From: Thermoplasmata archaeon
GTDB taxonomy: Archaea > Thermoplasmatota > E2 > UBA202 > JdFR-43
Direction of reading: 5' to 3'
Assembly (NCBI GenBank): GCA_021158865.1
Contig: JAGGSX010000191.1
Span: forward strand, 1 to 18,414
Length of the DNA: 18,414 nt
The notes beneath the pieces are model-generated. The model was not told the origin of the DNA. It was given only the letters and a program-made list of their open reading frames with translations, and did not search any database. Within the stretch, counting starts at the first letter, position 1. Every line of letters starts with the position of its first letter. The position numbers and the translations under genes were made by a program. Positions 1 through 7,537 of the stretch are shown piece by piece.

Positions 1-102
1 TTGCATAATCATAGTAAAATTTGGATAAGAGAGGAAACCGTTATGCAACAAAGCATAACTTTGATGCTTTATTTGAATAAAAATCTCAATTTTTCAACTT
101 AA
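1..102 (+). other. Possible 3' end of a plus-strand coding region entering the window
   Basis: The first frame is open from base 1 to a TAA at 100-102, giving 33 codons ending in LYLNKNLNFST. It could be the tail of a gene that begins outside the window or chance, because it is too short to recognise. It would converge on the glycosyltransferase gene that ends at 120. An imperfect inverted repeat, TTATGC/GCATAA with a 6-nt loop, lies at 41-58. Confidence 0.2.
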
Positions 103-119
103 GACCAGCAACAATAAAA

Positions 120-1241
120 TTACATTAATTTTTCATAAACATTTATTGTTTTTTTAACAATTTTATCCCACGAATATCTATCTTCTGCCATTTTCCTCCC
201 TTTTTTTGAAAAATTTTTTCTTATTCTATCATCTTCTAAAATTTTTAATATTGCTTTTGCCGTCTCTTTTGTATTTCCTGATTCAACTATTATACCATTT
301 TTCTCATTTTCGATAATTTCAACAATTCCCCCAACTTTTGTTGCAACTATTGGAGTGCCAGAAGCCATTGCTTCTAACAATACAATACCAAATGATTCTC
401 CTGTTATAGATGGGAGAACAAAAACATCAGCGGCACTATATAAATAAGGCAATATTTTATCATCAACGTATCCTAAAAATTTTATATTTTTTTCAACACC
501 AGCCAAATTTGCCATTGCTTTTAGAATCGGCAATATTTTTCCTTTTCCAGCAATGAAAAGAATTGCATTTGGATATTTCTTAACAACTTTTTTCATTGAA
601 AATATTAAAACATCTATTCCCTTCCTTGGAACAAGTCTTCCTATGTATAAAATCATTGGAAAATCATGCTCTATTCCAATTTTTCTTCTTGCATATTTTT
701 TGTTGTAGGGTCTAAATTTTTTTATATCTACACCATTTGGAATAACAATAGCTTCTTTATTTGCAAAATATGATATGAATTTTTTGGCGGCATTACTTAC
801 TGCTATTATTCTATCTGTTTTTGAAATTGTTATTCTATATCGTGGATAAATATAACTTAAAAACTGCCAAAAATATTCATAATCTGGAAAAAATGATAAT
901 GTATGTGTTGTTAGAACAGATGGTATATTTAATTTTGAAGCCCCCGAAATACTGGCTAATGATAGTCTAGAAAAAGCATGGTGAGCATGAATTAAATCAA
1001 AATTTCTAATACGATTTTTTAATTCGCGAGAAAGATTTGGGGATATATTTACTTTAAAAAATGGTTCTCTAATTCCATCTACTATAAAAATCTTTTTATC
1101 ATTTATAATATATTCTGGATTATTCGTTATTATAGAAACATCTATTCCGTTTTTATATAAATGATTCGCCAATTCTCTTACATGCCTTGCAACTCCTCCA
1201 GCATAATCCTCGATCCATTCTGCTATAATTGCTACTTTCAT
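120..1241 (-). CDS. Glycosyltransferase family 4 (GT-B fold)
   Basis: A 373-residue GT4-type retaining glycosyltransferase that would move a sugar from a nucleotide-sugar to a lipid, glycan or small-molecule acceptor on the cytosolic membrane face. The N-terminal Rossmann domain starts MKVAIIAEWIED and has the glycine loop AGGVARHVREL (residues 14-24). The C-terminal domain has YIGRLVPRKGID (199-210) and the EX7E signature GESFGIVLLEA, with Glu282 and Glu290, which binds the donor. Length is normal and both domains are complete. The ATG at 1241 is supported by a TATA-like stretch centred near 1266 (TTTAAATAAAAT on this strand) and no Shine-Dalgarno, so the mRNA is probably leaderless. It diverges from purM across a 93-nt gap. 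No neighbouring sugar genes indicate the substrate. The GT4 family is secure, the substrate unknown. Confidence 0.93.
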   Translation of the reverse strand: MKVAIIAEWIEDYAGGVARHVRELANHLYKNGIDVSIITNNPEYIINDKKIFIVDGIREPFFKVNISPNLSRELKNRIRNFDLIHAHHAFSRLSLASISGASKLNIPSVLTTHTLSFFPDYEYFWQFLSYIYPRYRITISKTDRIIAVSNAAKKFISYFANKEAIVIPNGVDIKKFRPYNKKYARRKIGIEHDFPMILYIGRLVPRKGIDVLIFSMKKVVKKYPNAILFIAGKGKILPILKAMANLAGVEKNIKFLGYVDDKILPYLYSAADVFVLPSITGESFGIVLLEAMASGTPIVATKVGGIVEIIENEKNGIIVESGNTKETAKAILKILEDDRIRKNFSKKGRKMAEDRYSWDKIVKKTINVYEKLM

Positions 1242-1257
1242 CTTTTATTATTGATTC

Positions 1258-1314
1258 CATTTTATTTAAATTTTGTTTGTGTAAAGCGAGCGGTGCTTTG
1301 CTTAAATTTAATTA
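1258..1314. promoter_or_regulatory. Divergent promoter region for the GT4 gene and purM
   Basis: Two TATA-like boxes face away from each other. TTTATTTAAATTTT (1261-1274) lies about 25 nt upstream of the GT4 ATG, and CTTAAATTTA (1301-1310) about 28 nt upstream of the purM ATG. Between them is a short GC-rich island at 1281-1300 containing an inverted repeat (AAAGC 1283-1287, GCTTT 1295-1299). It sits where a TFB-recognition element or a regulator could bind both promoters. Confidence 0.5.
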
Positions 1315-1334
1315 CATGTTTTCCATATATTTTC

Positions 1335-2291
1335 ATGGATTATGCTAAAGCAGGTGTTGATATAGAAAAGGAGAATGAAGTGATAAAAATTATTCAAAAT
1401 GGAGTTGGGTTTAAAGAAGATAGAGTTAAAATAAATGATGTTGCCATTGCTTTATCGACAGATGGCGTAGGGAGTAAAATATTGGTTGCAAATGAAATGA
1501 AGAAATGGGATACAATAGGAATAGATTGCATTGCAATGAATGTGAATGATTTGTTATGTATTGGTGCTAAACCGCTTGCTTTTGTAGATTATCTTGCAAT
1601 GGAAAAAATGGATGCCCGTATTGCAGAAGAAATTGCAAAAGGTCTTAAAAATGGAGCAAATCAGGCAGGCGTAAAAATTATTGGAGGGGAAACTGCAACT
1701 TTATCAGAAATAATAAATGGGCTTGATTTGGCTGGAACAGCTGTTGGAATAATTGAAAAAGAATTGCCTTTGGATATAAAAGAAGGAGATGCGATAATTG
1801 GGTTAAGAAGCAATGGATTGCATTCAAATGGCTTTACTCTTGCAAGAAAAGTTTTCAAAAACAATGGCTATTCATTTCATGATGAAATAGATGAAATTGG
1901 TGTTGTAGGATATGAATTGCTCAAGCCAACAAAAATTTATGTTAAAGAAATTATGAAATTATGGAATGAAATTGATGTTAAAGGTATTGCCCATATAACC
2001 GGGAGTGGATTGATAAAAATGGAAAGAATGATATCAAAAGAAGTAAAATTTTTGATAAATGAGCCAATGAAACCACAACCAATATTTGACATTATACAAA
2101 AACTGGGAAAGATTAGCAATTACGAAATGTATAAAACATTCAACATGGGAATGGGAATGGCAATTGTTGTATCAAAAGAAGATGCAGGCAGTGCTCTTCA
2201 AATTTTAAATAAAAGCATAGAAGCAAAAATTGTTGGAATTGTAAAAGAAGGCAAAGGAATAGAAATTCCAAAGCTGGCGATAAGTTACTAA
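1335..2291 (+). CDS. purM: Phosphoribosylformylglycinamidine cyclo-ligase (AIR synthetase)
   Basis: PurM closes the imidazole ring of purines: FGAM + ATP gives AIR + ADP + phosphate, in the cytosol. The 318-residue protein starts MDYAKAGVDIEKEN, the canonical AIRS N-terminus. It then shows STDGVGSK (41-48), GGETA (117-121), RSNGLHSNGFTLAR and FNMGMGM near the C-terminus, all hallmarks of the PurM ATP-binding fold. An in-frame ATG at 1161 would add 58 residues with no PurM similarity and would overlap the divergent GT4 gene and the promoter, so 1335 is preferred. Length is slightly below the usual 330-350 but nothing essential appears missing. The TATA-like box at 1301-1310 predicts a leaderless transcript. 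pyrB follows after a 30-nt gap that has its own TATA element. No other purine gene is present here. Confidence 0.95.
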   Translation: MDYAKAGVDIEKENEVIKIIQNGVGFKEDRVKINDVAIALSTDGVGSKILVANEMKKWDTIGIDCIAMNVNDLLCIGAKPLAFVDYLAMEKMDARIAEEIAKGLKNGANQAGVKIIGGETATLSEIINGLDLAGTAVGIIEKELPLDIKEGDAIIGLRSNGLHSNGFTLARKVFKNNGYSFHDEIDEIGVVGYELLKPTKIYVKEIMKLWNEIDVKGIAHITGSGLIKMERMISKEVKFLINEPMKPQPIFDIIQKLGKISNYEMYKTFNMGMGMAIVVSKEDAGSALQILNKSIEAKIVGIVKEGKGIEIPKLAISY

Positions 2292-2301
2292 ATTTTATTA
2301 A
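2290..2301 (+). promoter_or_regulatory. TATA-like box for pyrB
   Basis: AAATTTTATTAA overlaps the purM stop codon and is centred about 26 nt before the pyrB ATG, with no Shine-Dalgarno between. This suggests that pyrBI has its own start, giving a leaderless mRNA, rather than depending only on read-through from purM. Confidence 0.4.
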
Positions 2302-2321
2302 CCCCACAGCTATAATTATTA

Positions 2322-3248
2322 ATGAATTTTAAAGGCAGGGATATAGTAACCATAAAGGATTTTAAAAAGGAGGAGATAGTTAAAATACTGGATGTTGCTG
2401 AAGAAATGCTTCCAATTGCTCATGGAAAGGAAAAGAGCAACTTGCTTCAAGGCTACATAATGGCTTCTTTATTTTTTGAACCTTCAACAAGAACTCGCTT
2501 ATCTTTTGAAGCGGCAATGAAAAGGCTTGGTGGGAATGTTATAGGATTCGCACAGCCTGGAACGACAAGTATTCAAAAAGGCGAGAGTTTGGCAGATACA
2601 ATAAGAACTGCAGAAAGTTATTGCGATGTAATTGTCATACGGCATCCAAAAGAAGGTTCAGCAAGACTGGCGGCAGAATTTGCAGCCGTGCCGATAATAA
2701 ATGGGGGTGACGGCGCCGGCAGGCACCCAACGCAATGCTTGCTTGATTTATTCACGATAAGGAGGGAGAAAGGTGGCATAGAAGGGAATAAAATTGCTTT
2801 ACTTGGAGATTTGAAATATGGAAGAACAGTCCATTCTCTCGCTTATGCTTTGTCGCTATTTAAAACTGAAATGGTGTTCATTGCCCCTTCAGAATTGCAG
2901 ATGCCAAAAGAAGTTGTTGAAGAATGCAGGAAAAATGGTGCAAAATTGAGCATAAAAAATGAGCTTGATGATGTTGATGGCATAGATGTTTTATATGTTA
3001 CAAGAATACAGAAAGAACGATTTCCCGACCCTGAGGAATATGAAAAAGTTGCAGGCAGTTATAGAATAGATATGGATATACTAAAAAATGCAAAAGAGAA
3101 TATGATAATAATGCATCCATTACCAAGAGTAAATGAAATTTCTCCAGCCATCGACGCCACAAAACATGCTGCATATTTCCGCCAGACATTTAATGGCGTG
3201 CCTGTAAGAATGGCTTTGCTTGCCTTAATCCTTGGGGTGATTGAATGA
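2322..3248 (+). CDS. pyrB: Aspartate carbamoyltransferase catalytic subunit
   Basis: Catalyses carbamoyl phosphate + L-aspartate to N-carbamoyl-L-aspartate, the committed step of pyrimidine synthesis. The 308 residues match the normal catalytic chain length. The carbamoyl-phosphate loop FFEPSTRTRLSFE holds STRTR at 55-59. HPTQ (135-138), the conserved DLKYGRTVHSLAYAL segment (from 163) and HPLPR (265-269) complete the active site. The last codons overlap the pyrI start by 4 nt (ATGA), so the two chains are translationally coupled, as expected for a stoichiometric c/r complex. No Shine-Dalgarno precedes the ATG; the TATA-like box at 2290-2301 suggests leaderless initiation. A GC-rich patch codes the glycine-rich NGGDGAGRHP segment. 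Confidence 0.97.
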   Translation: MNFKGRDIVTIKDFKKEEIVKILDVAEEMLPIAHGKEKSNLLQGYIMASLFFEPSTRTRLSFEAAMKRLGGNVIGFAQPGTTSIQKGESLADTIRTAESYCDVIVIRHPKEGSARLAAEFAAVPIINGGDGAGRHPTQCLLDLFTIRREKGGIEGNKIALLGDLKYGRTVHSLAYALSLFKTEMVFIAPSELQMPKEVVEECRKNGAKLSIKNELDDVDGIDVLYVTRIQKERFPDPEEYEKVAGSYRIDMDILKNAKENMIIMHPLPRVNEISPAIDATKHAAYFRQTFNGVPVRMALLALILGVIE

Positions 3249-3700
3249 AAGAGCTGAAAGTTCAACCAATTAAAGATGGAACTGTCATTGATCACATCAC
3301 ACCGGGAAATGCTCTCAAAGTTTTGAAAATTTTAGGGATAGAAGGAAGGGGAGATTCAATCATAAGCATAGCAATAAATGTTGTTGGGAAAAGAGGTAGA
3401 AAGGACATTGTGAAAATTGAAAATAGAGAGCTTGATTCAAATGAAGTGAATAAAATTGCTTTGATTGCTCCAAATGCAACAATAAATATTATAAGAAATT
3501 ATGAAGTTGTTGAAAAGCATCGTGTCGTTGTTCCAGATGAAATAATTGGAATTGTTAGATGCCCAAATCCAAATTGTATTTCAAATAGTAAAGAACCAAT
3601 AAAACCAAAATTTATTGTAATAAAAAGGCAACCATTGAGAATAAAATGCTATTATTGCGAAAGAGAACCCGAAATGGACATTGCATCTTTAATAATATAA
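3245..3700 (+). CDS. pyrI: Aspartate carbamoyltransferase regulatory subunit
   Basis: The 151-residue regulatory chain binds nucleotide effectors and links the catalytic trimers. The N-terminal allosteric domain begins MKELKVQPIKDGTVIDHI, the conserved effector-binding start. The C-terminal zinc domain has four cysteines in the PyrI order: C106 and C111 (CPNPNC), then C135 and C138 (CYYC). The start is set by the ATGA overlap with pyrB and the preceding GGGGTGA (3235-3241), a good Shine-Dalgarno. A complete pyrBI pair implies an allosteric holoenzyme of the Escherichia coli/Sulfolobus type. Which nucleotides act as effectors cannot be read from sequence. Confidence 0.97.
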   Translation: MKELKVQPIKDGTVIDHITPGNALKVLKILGIEGRGDSIISIAINVVGKRGRKDIVKIENRELDSNEVNKIALIAPNATINIIRNYEVVEKHRVVVPDEIIGIVRCPNPNCISNSKEPIKPKFIVIKRQPLRIKCYYCEREPEMDIASLII

Positions 3701-3760
3701 TGCCCATAAAGCACCGCAGGGCAACTCCGGTAGGCAAAGGGGAGCAATCTGGAGTTTGCT
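3701..3760. other. GC-rich intergenic island with inverted repeats (terminator or small RNA candidate)
   Basis: These 60 bases between the convergent pyrI and XRE genes are about 57% G+C by direct count, far above the surroundings. TGCCC (3701-3705) pairs with GGGCA (3719-3723). A second pairing joins CAACTCC to GGAGTTTG with one bulge, and an alternative CTCC/GGAG pairing uses the same 5' arm. No run of T follows. It may be a structured 3' end for pyrBI, a small non-coding RNA, or the remnant of a dispersed repeat. No known RNA family was recognised, and C/D-box motifs are absent. Confidence 0.35.
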
Positions 3761-3767
3761 TAGAATA

Positions 3768-3968
3768 TCAATCATTCTCATCAAATATAAATAACTCCTC
3801 AATTGTTGTCTTCAATGCTCTGGCTATTTTGTATGCTAATTTAAGGGATGGATTATACTTTCCTTTTTCTAAAAAAACAATCGTTTCCCTTCTAACGCCA
3901 ACTTTTTTTGCTAATTCTTCCTGCGTCATGTTGTATCTTGCTCGAAACTCCTTTATCCTATTTCTCAT
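3768..3968 (-). CDS. XRE/Cro-family HTH transcriptional regulator
   Basis: A 66-residue single-domain repressor-type DNA-binding protein. Nearly the whole chain is a helix-turn-helix of the Cro/CI type: the recognition region MTQEELAKKVGVRRETIVF (from residue 14) is followed by LEKGKYNPSLKLAYKIARAL. There is no ligand or dimerisation domain beyond it. A GAGGTAAAG Shine-Dalgarno lies about 8 nt before the ATG. It follows the DUF2178 membrane gene after 14 nt, so the two form a bicistronic unit. Small XRE genes beside DUF2178 proteins recur in archaea. The likely role is autoregulation through the repeated GTTA sites upstream of the pair, which is inference. Confidence 0.9.
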   Translation of the reverse strand: MRNRIKEFRARYNMTQEELAKKVGVRRETIVFLEKGKYNPSLKLAYKIARALKTTIEELFIFDEND

Positions 3969-3982
3969 GCTTCTTTACCTCA

Positions 3983-4354
3983 TTATTCTAAACTCTTCCT
4001 GCGGTAGTATCCGTAGAAAATCATGTAAAGAATCGGCAAAGCACATGCAGAAAAAGCTAAGGTATAACCAACCTCTGTATACCTGTTCAACGCCAGCAAT
4101 GTTGTACCTGCCAGAGCTGCTGCGGTCACAAAGACCTGATACACCCTCATCGAGGCTTTTTCACTTATTCTGATTACCCTTTCATCCTCTATAACTTCTG
4201 TAACCCTCCTCCTTCCTAAGACAATCAAAACGATTCCAGTAACAAAGGCGATTGCTGGCAACAAAGCATTTCTCACTGACACTCCATATCCAACGGCTGC
4301 TCCCATCGCAGCACAGACCAAGGCTACATACACCACAAATTTTTTTCTATCCAT
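3983..4354 (-). CDS. DUF2178-family membrane protein
   Basis: A 123-residue integral membrane protein with about four predicted transmembrane segments (roughly 7-24, 30-47, 70-88, 96-116). An acidic, DER-containing loop (VIEDERVIRISEKAS, 54-68) between TM2 and TM3 is the feature that suggests DUF2178. Molecular function is unknown. It is the first gene of a unit with the XRE regulator. GGTGATAAAATG supplies a Shine-Dalgarno, and a TATA-like box at 4396-4404 predicts a 5' leader of about 20 nt. Base composition is unusual: 4081-4140 is about 53% G+C by count, against about 22% at 4561-4620 in the next gene. That suggests recent acquisition or different selection. Confidence 0.8.
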   Translation of the reverse strand: MDRKKFVVYVALVCAAMGAAVGYGVSVRNALLPAIAFVTGIVLIVLGRRRVTEVIEDERVIRISEKASMRVYQVFVTAAALAGTTLLALNRYTEVGYTLAFSACALPILYMIFYGYYRRKSLE

Positions 4355-4363
4355 TTTATCACC

Positions 4364-4404
4364 TTATGTTAACTTATTCTAACTTTATGTTAGAAATATA
4401 TAAC
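4364..4404 (-). promoter_or_regulatory. Promoter and candidate operator of the DUF2178-XRE unit
   Basis: On the minus strand, GTTATATATTTC (4404-4393) is a TATA-like box about 46 nt before the ATG. Directly downstream, where transcription should start, two copies of TTATGTTA (plus strand, 4364-4371 and 4385-4392) are spaced 21 bp, two helical turns. The second forms a palindrome, CTAAC-TTTAT-GTTAG (4379-4393), and the first extends into the palindrome GTTAAC (4368-4373). Repeated half-sites over the start site are typical of autorepression by a small XRE protein. The link to the regulator is inferred from position. Confidence 0.5.
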
Positions 4405-4521
4405 ATCAAAGTATTTAAAACCTTCGTCTTGGCGGTAGAGGCGAAATCTCATATAACTTTATCATCATCTCTTTCAACCTTATATTCAATAAATGATTTT
4501 TCATTATTAAATCTCTGGCTT

Positions 4522-5091
4522 TTATTTCATGGTTTCTTCTACTTCCATTCTTTCCGGCAATGAAAAGTATGCTATTATTTCTAAAATTTTTGCTATTAGG
4601 AGAATTAAAAAACCAATCAAAACAATTAAAGTTAATGCTCCTATGAAATATAACAAGCCAGTTGTTCTGAATAAATCAACTTTTGTATACTCTGCTATTG
4701 CATAATAACTATTTTTCAGGAATACTGCACTCACAATTTCAAATATCCATAAAACTATGAATGCAATTATAAGAGCAGCTATTAAATGAACCAATGAATG
4801 AGCTTTTAAAAATTCCTCCAATTTATCAACATGAAAAAATACATCCATGCCAATTATTGCTATAAAAGAAACAATTGTAACAGCAATTGCAACCAATCCC
4901 ATGATAAATGAAATAAAATAATTTTTGAATATTGCTTCATCTCTCGTTTCATCAGAAATTTTTTTGACTGCTATCAATATTAATATTACTCCAATTATTG
5001 CCAGAACGCCGCCTGCGTATGGAACGACGCCACCAATCAAAGATAAAATTGCTCCTATCCCCCCATATACTTTTGCCTGAGATAAATTCAT
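4522..5091 (-). CDS. DUF996-family polytopic membrane protein
   Basis: An archaeal membrane protein of unknown function resembling DUF996. It begins MNLSQAKVYGGIGAILSLIGG and has the typical acidic loop VKKISDETRDEAIFKNY after the second hydrophobic segment, then three or four more membrane spans. An ATG at 5106 would add five residues (MLFIL). The start at 5091 (189 residues) is preferred because the TATA-like box AATATAAAAA (5111-5120) is then 25 nt upstream, the spacing for leaderless initiation, and the family consensus starts at this point. It diverges from mcm across a shared 56-71-nt region. Function cannot be inferred from context. Confidence 0.8.
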   Translation of the reverse strand: MNLSQAKVYGGIGAILSLIGGVVPYAGGVLAIIGVILILIAVKKISDETRDEAIFKNYFISFIMGLVAIAVTIVSFIAIIGMDVFFHVDKLEEFLKAHSLVHLIAALIIAFIVLWIFEIVSAVFLKNSYYAIAEYTKVDLFRTTGLLYFIGALTLIVLIGFLILLIAKILEIIAYFSLPERMEVEETMK

Positions 5092-5107
5092 GAGAATGAA
5101 CAGCATT

Positions 5108-5139
5108 TGAAATATAAAAATTTTGAAATTTTTTATATG
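5108..5139. promoter_or_regulatory. Divergent promoters for the DUF996 gene and mcm
   Basis: TTTTTATATT on the minus strand (5120-5111) serves the DUF996 gene and TTTTATAT on the plus strand (5131-5138) serves mcm. The latter is centred about 28 nt before the mcm ATG. Neither ATG has a Shine-Dalgarno, so both transcripts look leaderless. The two TATA boxes are only about 10 bp apart, so occupancy of one could interfere with the other. Confidence 0.5.
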
Positions 5140-5162
5140 ACTATTGCATTGTATAATAAATT

Positions 5163-7217
5163 ATGGCAATTTCAGGATTGGAAAATTTGGTAGAGAGATG
5201 GGAAAGATTGTTTCAGGATTATTTTAAGGAAGATATAGAAAGTGCATCTTTATTATATCCTGATAAAAAAAGTTTGTTGCTAAATTACTGGGATATAGAT
5301 AAATATGACTCTGAATTGGGAGAATATTTACTTGAAAAGCCATATCACGCTTTATATTCTGCTGAAGAATCTTTGAAAAATATAGATGTTGTTGGAGAAA
5401 TTCCATCAATACATATAAGAATAAAAAATTTGCCTGAAGCAAGGAAAATTGAAATAAGAGATTTGCGTTCTTTTCATCTTGGAAAATTCATTTCTGTTGA
5501 TGGACTTGTAAAAAAGGTTACAGAAGTTAGACCAAAGCTTGTTGAAGCTGCATTCAAATGCCAGAAGTGTGGAGCAATTGTAAAAATAAGGCAGGAAGGA
5601 AACATGCTTATTGAACCCCATGTATGTCCCTCATGTCATAGAAAATCAACATTCAAATTAATACCAGAAGAATCTATATTCATTGATTCACAAAAAATAG
5701 AATTGCAGGAAAGCCCGGAAGGGCTAAGAGGCGGCGCCCAGCCCATGCGCCTTGTTGCTTACCTTGAAGATGACTTGGTTGGTAGTAGTGTTCCTGGAGA
5801 TAGGATAACTTTAAATGGAGTGTTGAAAGTTCAGGTAAGGAGGAGAGGGCAGATTAAATTAACTGAATTCAATAAAGTAATGGATGTTAACAGCATTGAA
5901 ATTAAAGAACAGGCTTTTGAAGAAATATCTATTAACGAGGAAGATGAAAAAAAGATAAAAGAGATGAGCAGTGACCCAATGCTTCAAGTAAAAATAAGGG
6001 AATCAATCGCTCCTACAATATATGGATTGGAAACTGAGAAAGATGCATTATCACTTCAACTTTTTGGAGGGATACCAAAAACAATGCCAGATGGAACAAA
6101 AATAAGAGGGGATATCCATATTCTTCTTGTTGGCGACCCAGGGACAGCAAAAAGTCAGTTGCTGAGATATATATCACAACTTGCTCCTCGCAGCATCTAC
6201 ACTTCTGGAAAATCAAGCAGCGCAGCCGGTTTGACAGCATCAGCAGTAAGAAGCGATGAATTTGGAGAGGGGAAATGGACTTTGGAGGCAGGGGCATTGG
6301 TTTTGGCAGATTTGGGAGTGGCATGTGTTGATGAGTTGGATAAAATGAATCCAAAAGATAGAGATGCTTTGCATCAGGCAATGGAACAGCAGGAAATAAG
6401 TGTTGCAAAAGCAGGGATAAATGCAACATTGAAGTCAAGATGCGCTTTACTTGGTGCCGCAAATCCAAAGCTTGGGAGATTTGATGAATATTCATCGTTG
6501 GCGGATCAGATAAACATTCCTCCAGCATTGCTTTCCCGTTTTGATTTAATATTTCCATTAACAGATAAACCTGATAAGGAAAGAGATGAAGCTCTTGCAA
6601 TGCATATACTGGAAGTTCATAGATATGGAGAAAGGATGGAAAGAAATGAAAATGTTGAAGCAGATAAAATAAAACCATTTTTTGAACCAGAATTTTTAAG
6701 GAAATATATTGCCTATGCAAAAAGACATATTCATCCGGTAATGACGAATGAAGCAATGGAAAAAATAAAAAATTATTATGTTGACATGAGAGCAAAATCA
6801 AAAGAAACAATTCCTTTTACACCCCGTCAGCTTGAAGCTTTCATAAGACTTGCTGAAGCTTCTGCAAGAATGAGGTTATCAACAATTGTAAATGAAGAAG
6901 ATGCTGAAAAAGCAATAAAAATAGTTGAATATTATTTAACGAAGGTTGGAATGGATAGAGAAACAGAAAGCATAGATATTGATATAATAGCAACGGGAAT
7001 GTCAAGGAGCCAGAAAGATAAAATGAAGATTATAACAGAAATTATAAGAGATATATGCACTGAAATAGATGCACCAGCTCCAGTTGAAGAAATAATAAGC
7101 AGAGGACAAGAAGAAGGCATGGATAAAGACACCATTGAAAATTTAATCGCAAAAATGAGGAGGGAGGGGATAATATTTGAGCCAAAACATGGAAAATACA
7201 AACTCACTGGAGAATAA
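5163..7217 (+). CDS. mcm: Replicative minichromosome maintenance helicase
   Basis: The archaeal replicative DNA helicase, a homohexamer that unwinds DNA 3' to 5' at the fork. Its 684 residues are a normal full length. The N-terminal OB region carries a zinc ribbon with C133-x2-C136 and C155-x2-C158. The AAA+ core has Walker A GDPGTAKS (324-331), the pre-sensor region GLTASAVRSDEFGEGKW, Walker B ACVDELDKM with D390/E391, sensor-1 Asn434 in AANPKLGRFD, and the arginine-finger motif LLSRFD with Arg459. A C-terminal winged-helix tail ends in KHGKYKLTGE. No intein is present in the Walker A region, a common intein site in this family. No Shine-Dalgarno precedes the ATG. A DUF424 gene follows at once. 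No GINS or origin-like repeats are visible nearby. Confidence 0.98.
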   Translation: MAISGLENLVERWERLFQDYFKEDIESASLLYPDKKSLLLNYWDIDKYDSELGEYLLEKPYHALYSAEESLKNIDVVGEIPSIHIRIKNLPEARKIEIRDLRSFHLGKFISVDGLVKKVTEVRPKLVEAAFKCQKCGAIVKIRQEGNMLIEPHVCPSCHRKSTFKLIPEESIFIDSQKIELQESPEGLRGGAQPMRLVAYLEDDLVGSSVPGDRITLNGVLKVQVRRRGQIKLTEFNKVMDVNSIEIKEQAFEEISINEEDEKKIKEMSSDPMLQVKIRESIAPTIYGLETEKDALSLQLFGGIPKTMPDGTKIRGDIHILLVGDPGTAKSQLLRYISQLAPRSIYTSGKSSSAAGLTASAVRSDEFGEGKWTLEAGALVLADLGVACVDELDKMNPKDRDALHQAMEQQEISVAKAGINATLKSRCALLGAANPKLGRFDEYSSLADQINIPPALLSRFDLIFPLTDKPDKERDEALAMHILEVHRYGERMERNENVEADKIKPFFEPEFLRKYIAYAKRHIHPVMTNEAMEKIKNYYVDMRAKSKETIPFTPRQLEAFIRLAEASARMRLSTIVNEEDAEKAIKIVEYYLTKVGMDRETESIDIDIIATGMSRSQKDKMKIITEIIRDICTEIDAPAPVEEIISRGQEEGMDKDTIENLIAKMRREGIIFEPKHGKYKLTGE

Positions 7218-7224
7218 AATTTAT

Positions 7225-7512
7225 ATGAAAATTCACAGGGCTGGAAATGAAATCTTGCTCGCCGCCTGCGACGCATGGCTTGTTGGAAAAACTTTGAAGA
7301 AAGGTGATGTTGATTTTGTTATTTCGAAAGAATTTTATGCAGATGTTCTTGGTGATGCAGAAATGCTGAAGAGGCATCTTGAAATTGCAACAATTGGTAA
7401 TTTAGTTGGTGAGCTTGCAGTAAAATGTGGCATAGAAGCAGGGCTTATTGATAAAGAGAATGTTATAAAAATTGAAGGCATTCCCCATGCCCAATTTGCT
7501 TTAATAGTATAA
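7225..7512 (+). CDS. DUF424-family small archaeal protein
   Basis: A 95-residue protein starting MKIHRAGNEILLAACDAWLVGKTL, which matches the usual start of DUF424, a family of unknown function widespread in archaea. An in-frame ATG at 7177 would add 16 residues (MSQNMENTNSLENKIY) overlapping the last 41 nt of mcm. The ATG at 7225 fits family length better and has GGAG (7209-7212) upstream, and the gene then lies 7 nt after the mcm stop. It is probably co-transcribed with mcm. There is no membrane segment or recognisable catalytic motif. Family assignment is good; start and function are uncertain. Confidence 0.8.
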   Translation: MKIHRAGNEILLAACDAWLVGKTLKKGDVDFVISKEFYADVLGDAEMLKRHLEIATIGNLVGELAVKCGIEAGLIDKENVIKIEGIPHAQFALIV

Positions 7513-7537
7513 ACTATGATTTTGGCAGAAAATAAAA

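Noticed and set aside
41..58. TTATGC/GCATAA hairpin beyond the GT4 stop as a terminator
   Set aside because: No T run follows on the minus strand and the stem is only 6 bp; chance is likely.
1161..1334. 58-codon N-terminal extension of purM
   Set aside because: It has no PurM similarity, overlaps the divergent GT4 gene and both promoters; the AIRS N-terminus starts at 1335.
3646..4173. 175-codon plus-strand frame over the pyrI end, the GC-rich islet and the XRE/DUF2178 genes
   Set aside because: It crosses two clear minus-strand genes and gives no recognisable protein.
4415..4504. 29-codon minus-strand frame ending ISPLPPRRRF after the DUF996 gene
   Set aside because: Too short, no ribosome site and no family; the 4405-4521 gap otherwise holds only a small GC-rich patch near 4430.
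6013..6810. 265-codon open frame antisense to mcm
   Set aside because: Low-complexity Leu/His/Phe-rich translation typical of the shadow of a conserved gene; mcm is unambiguous on the other strand.
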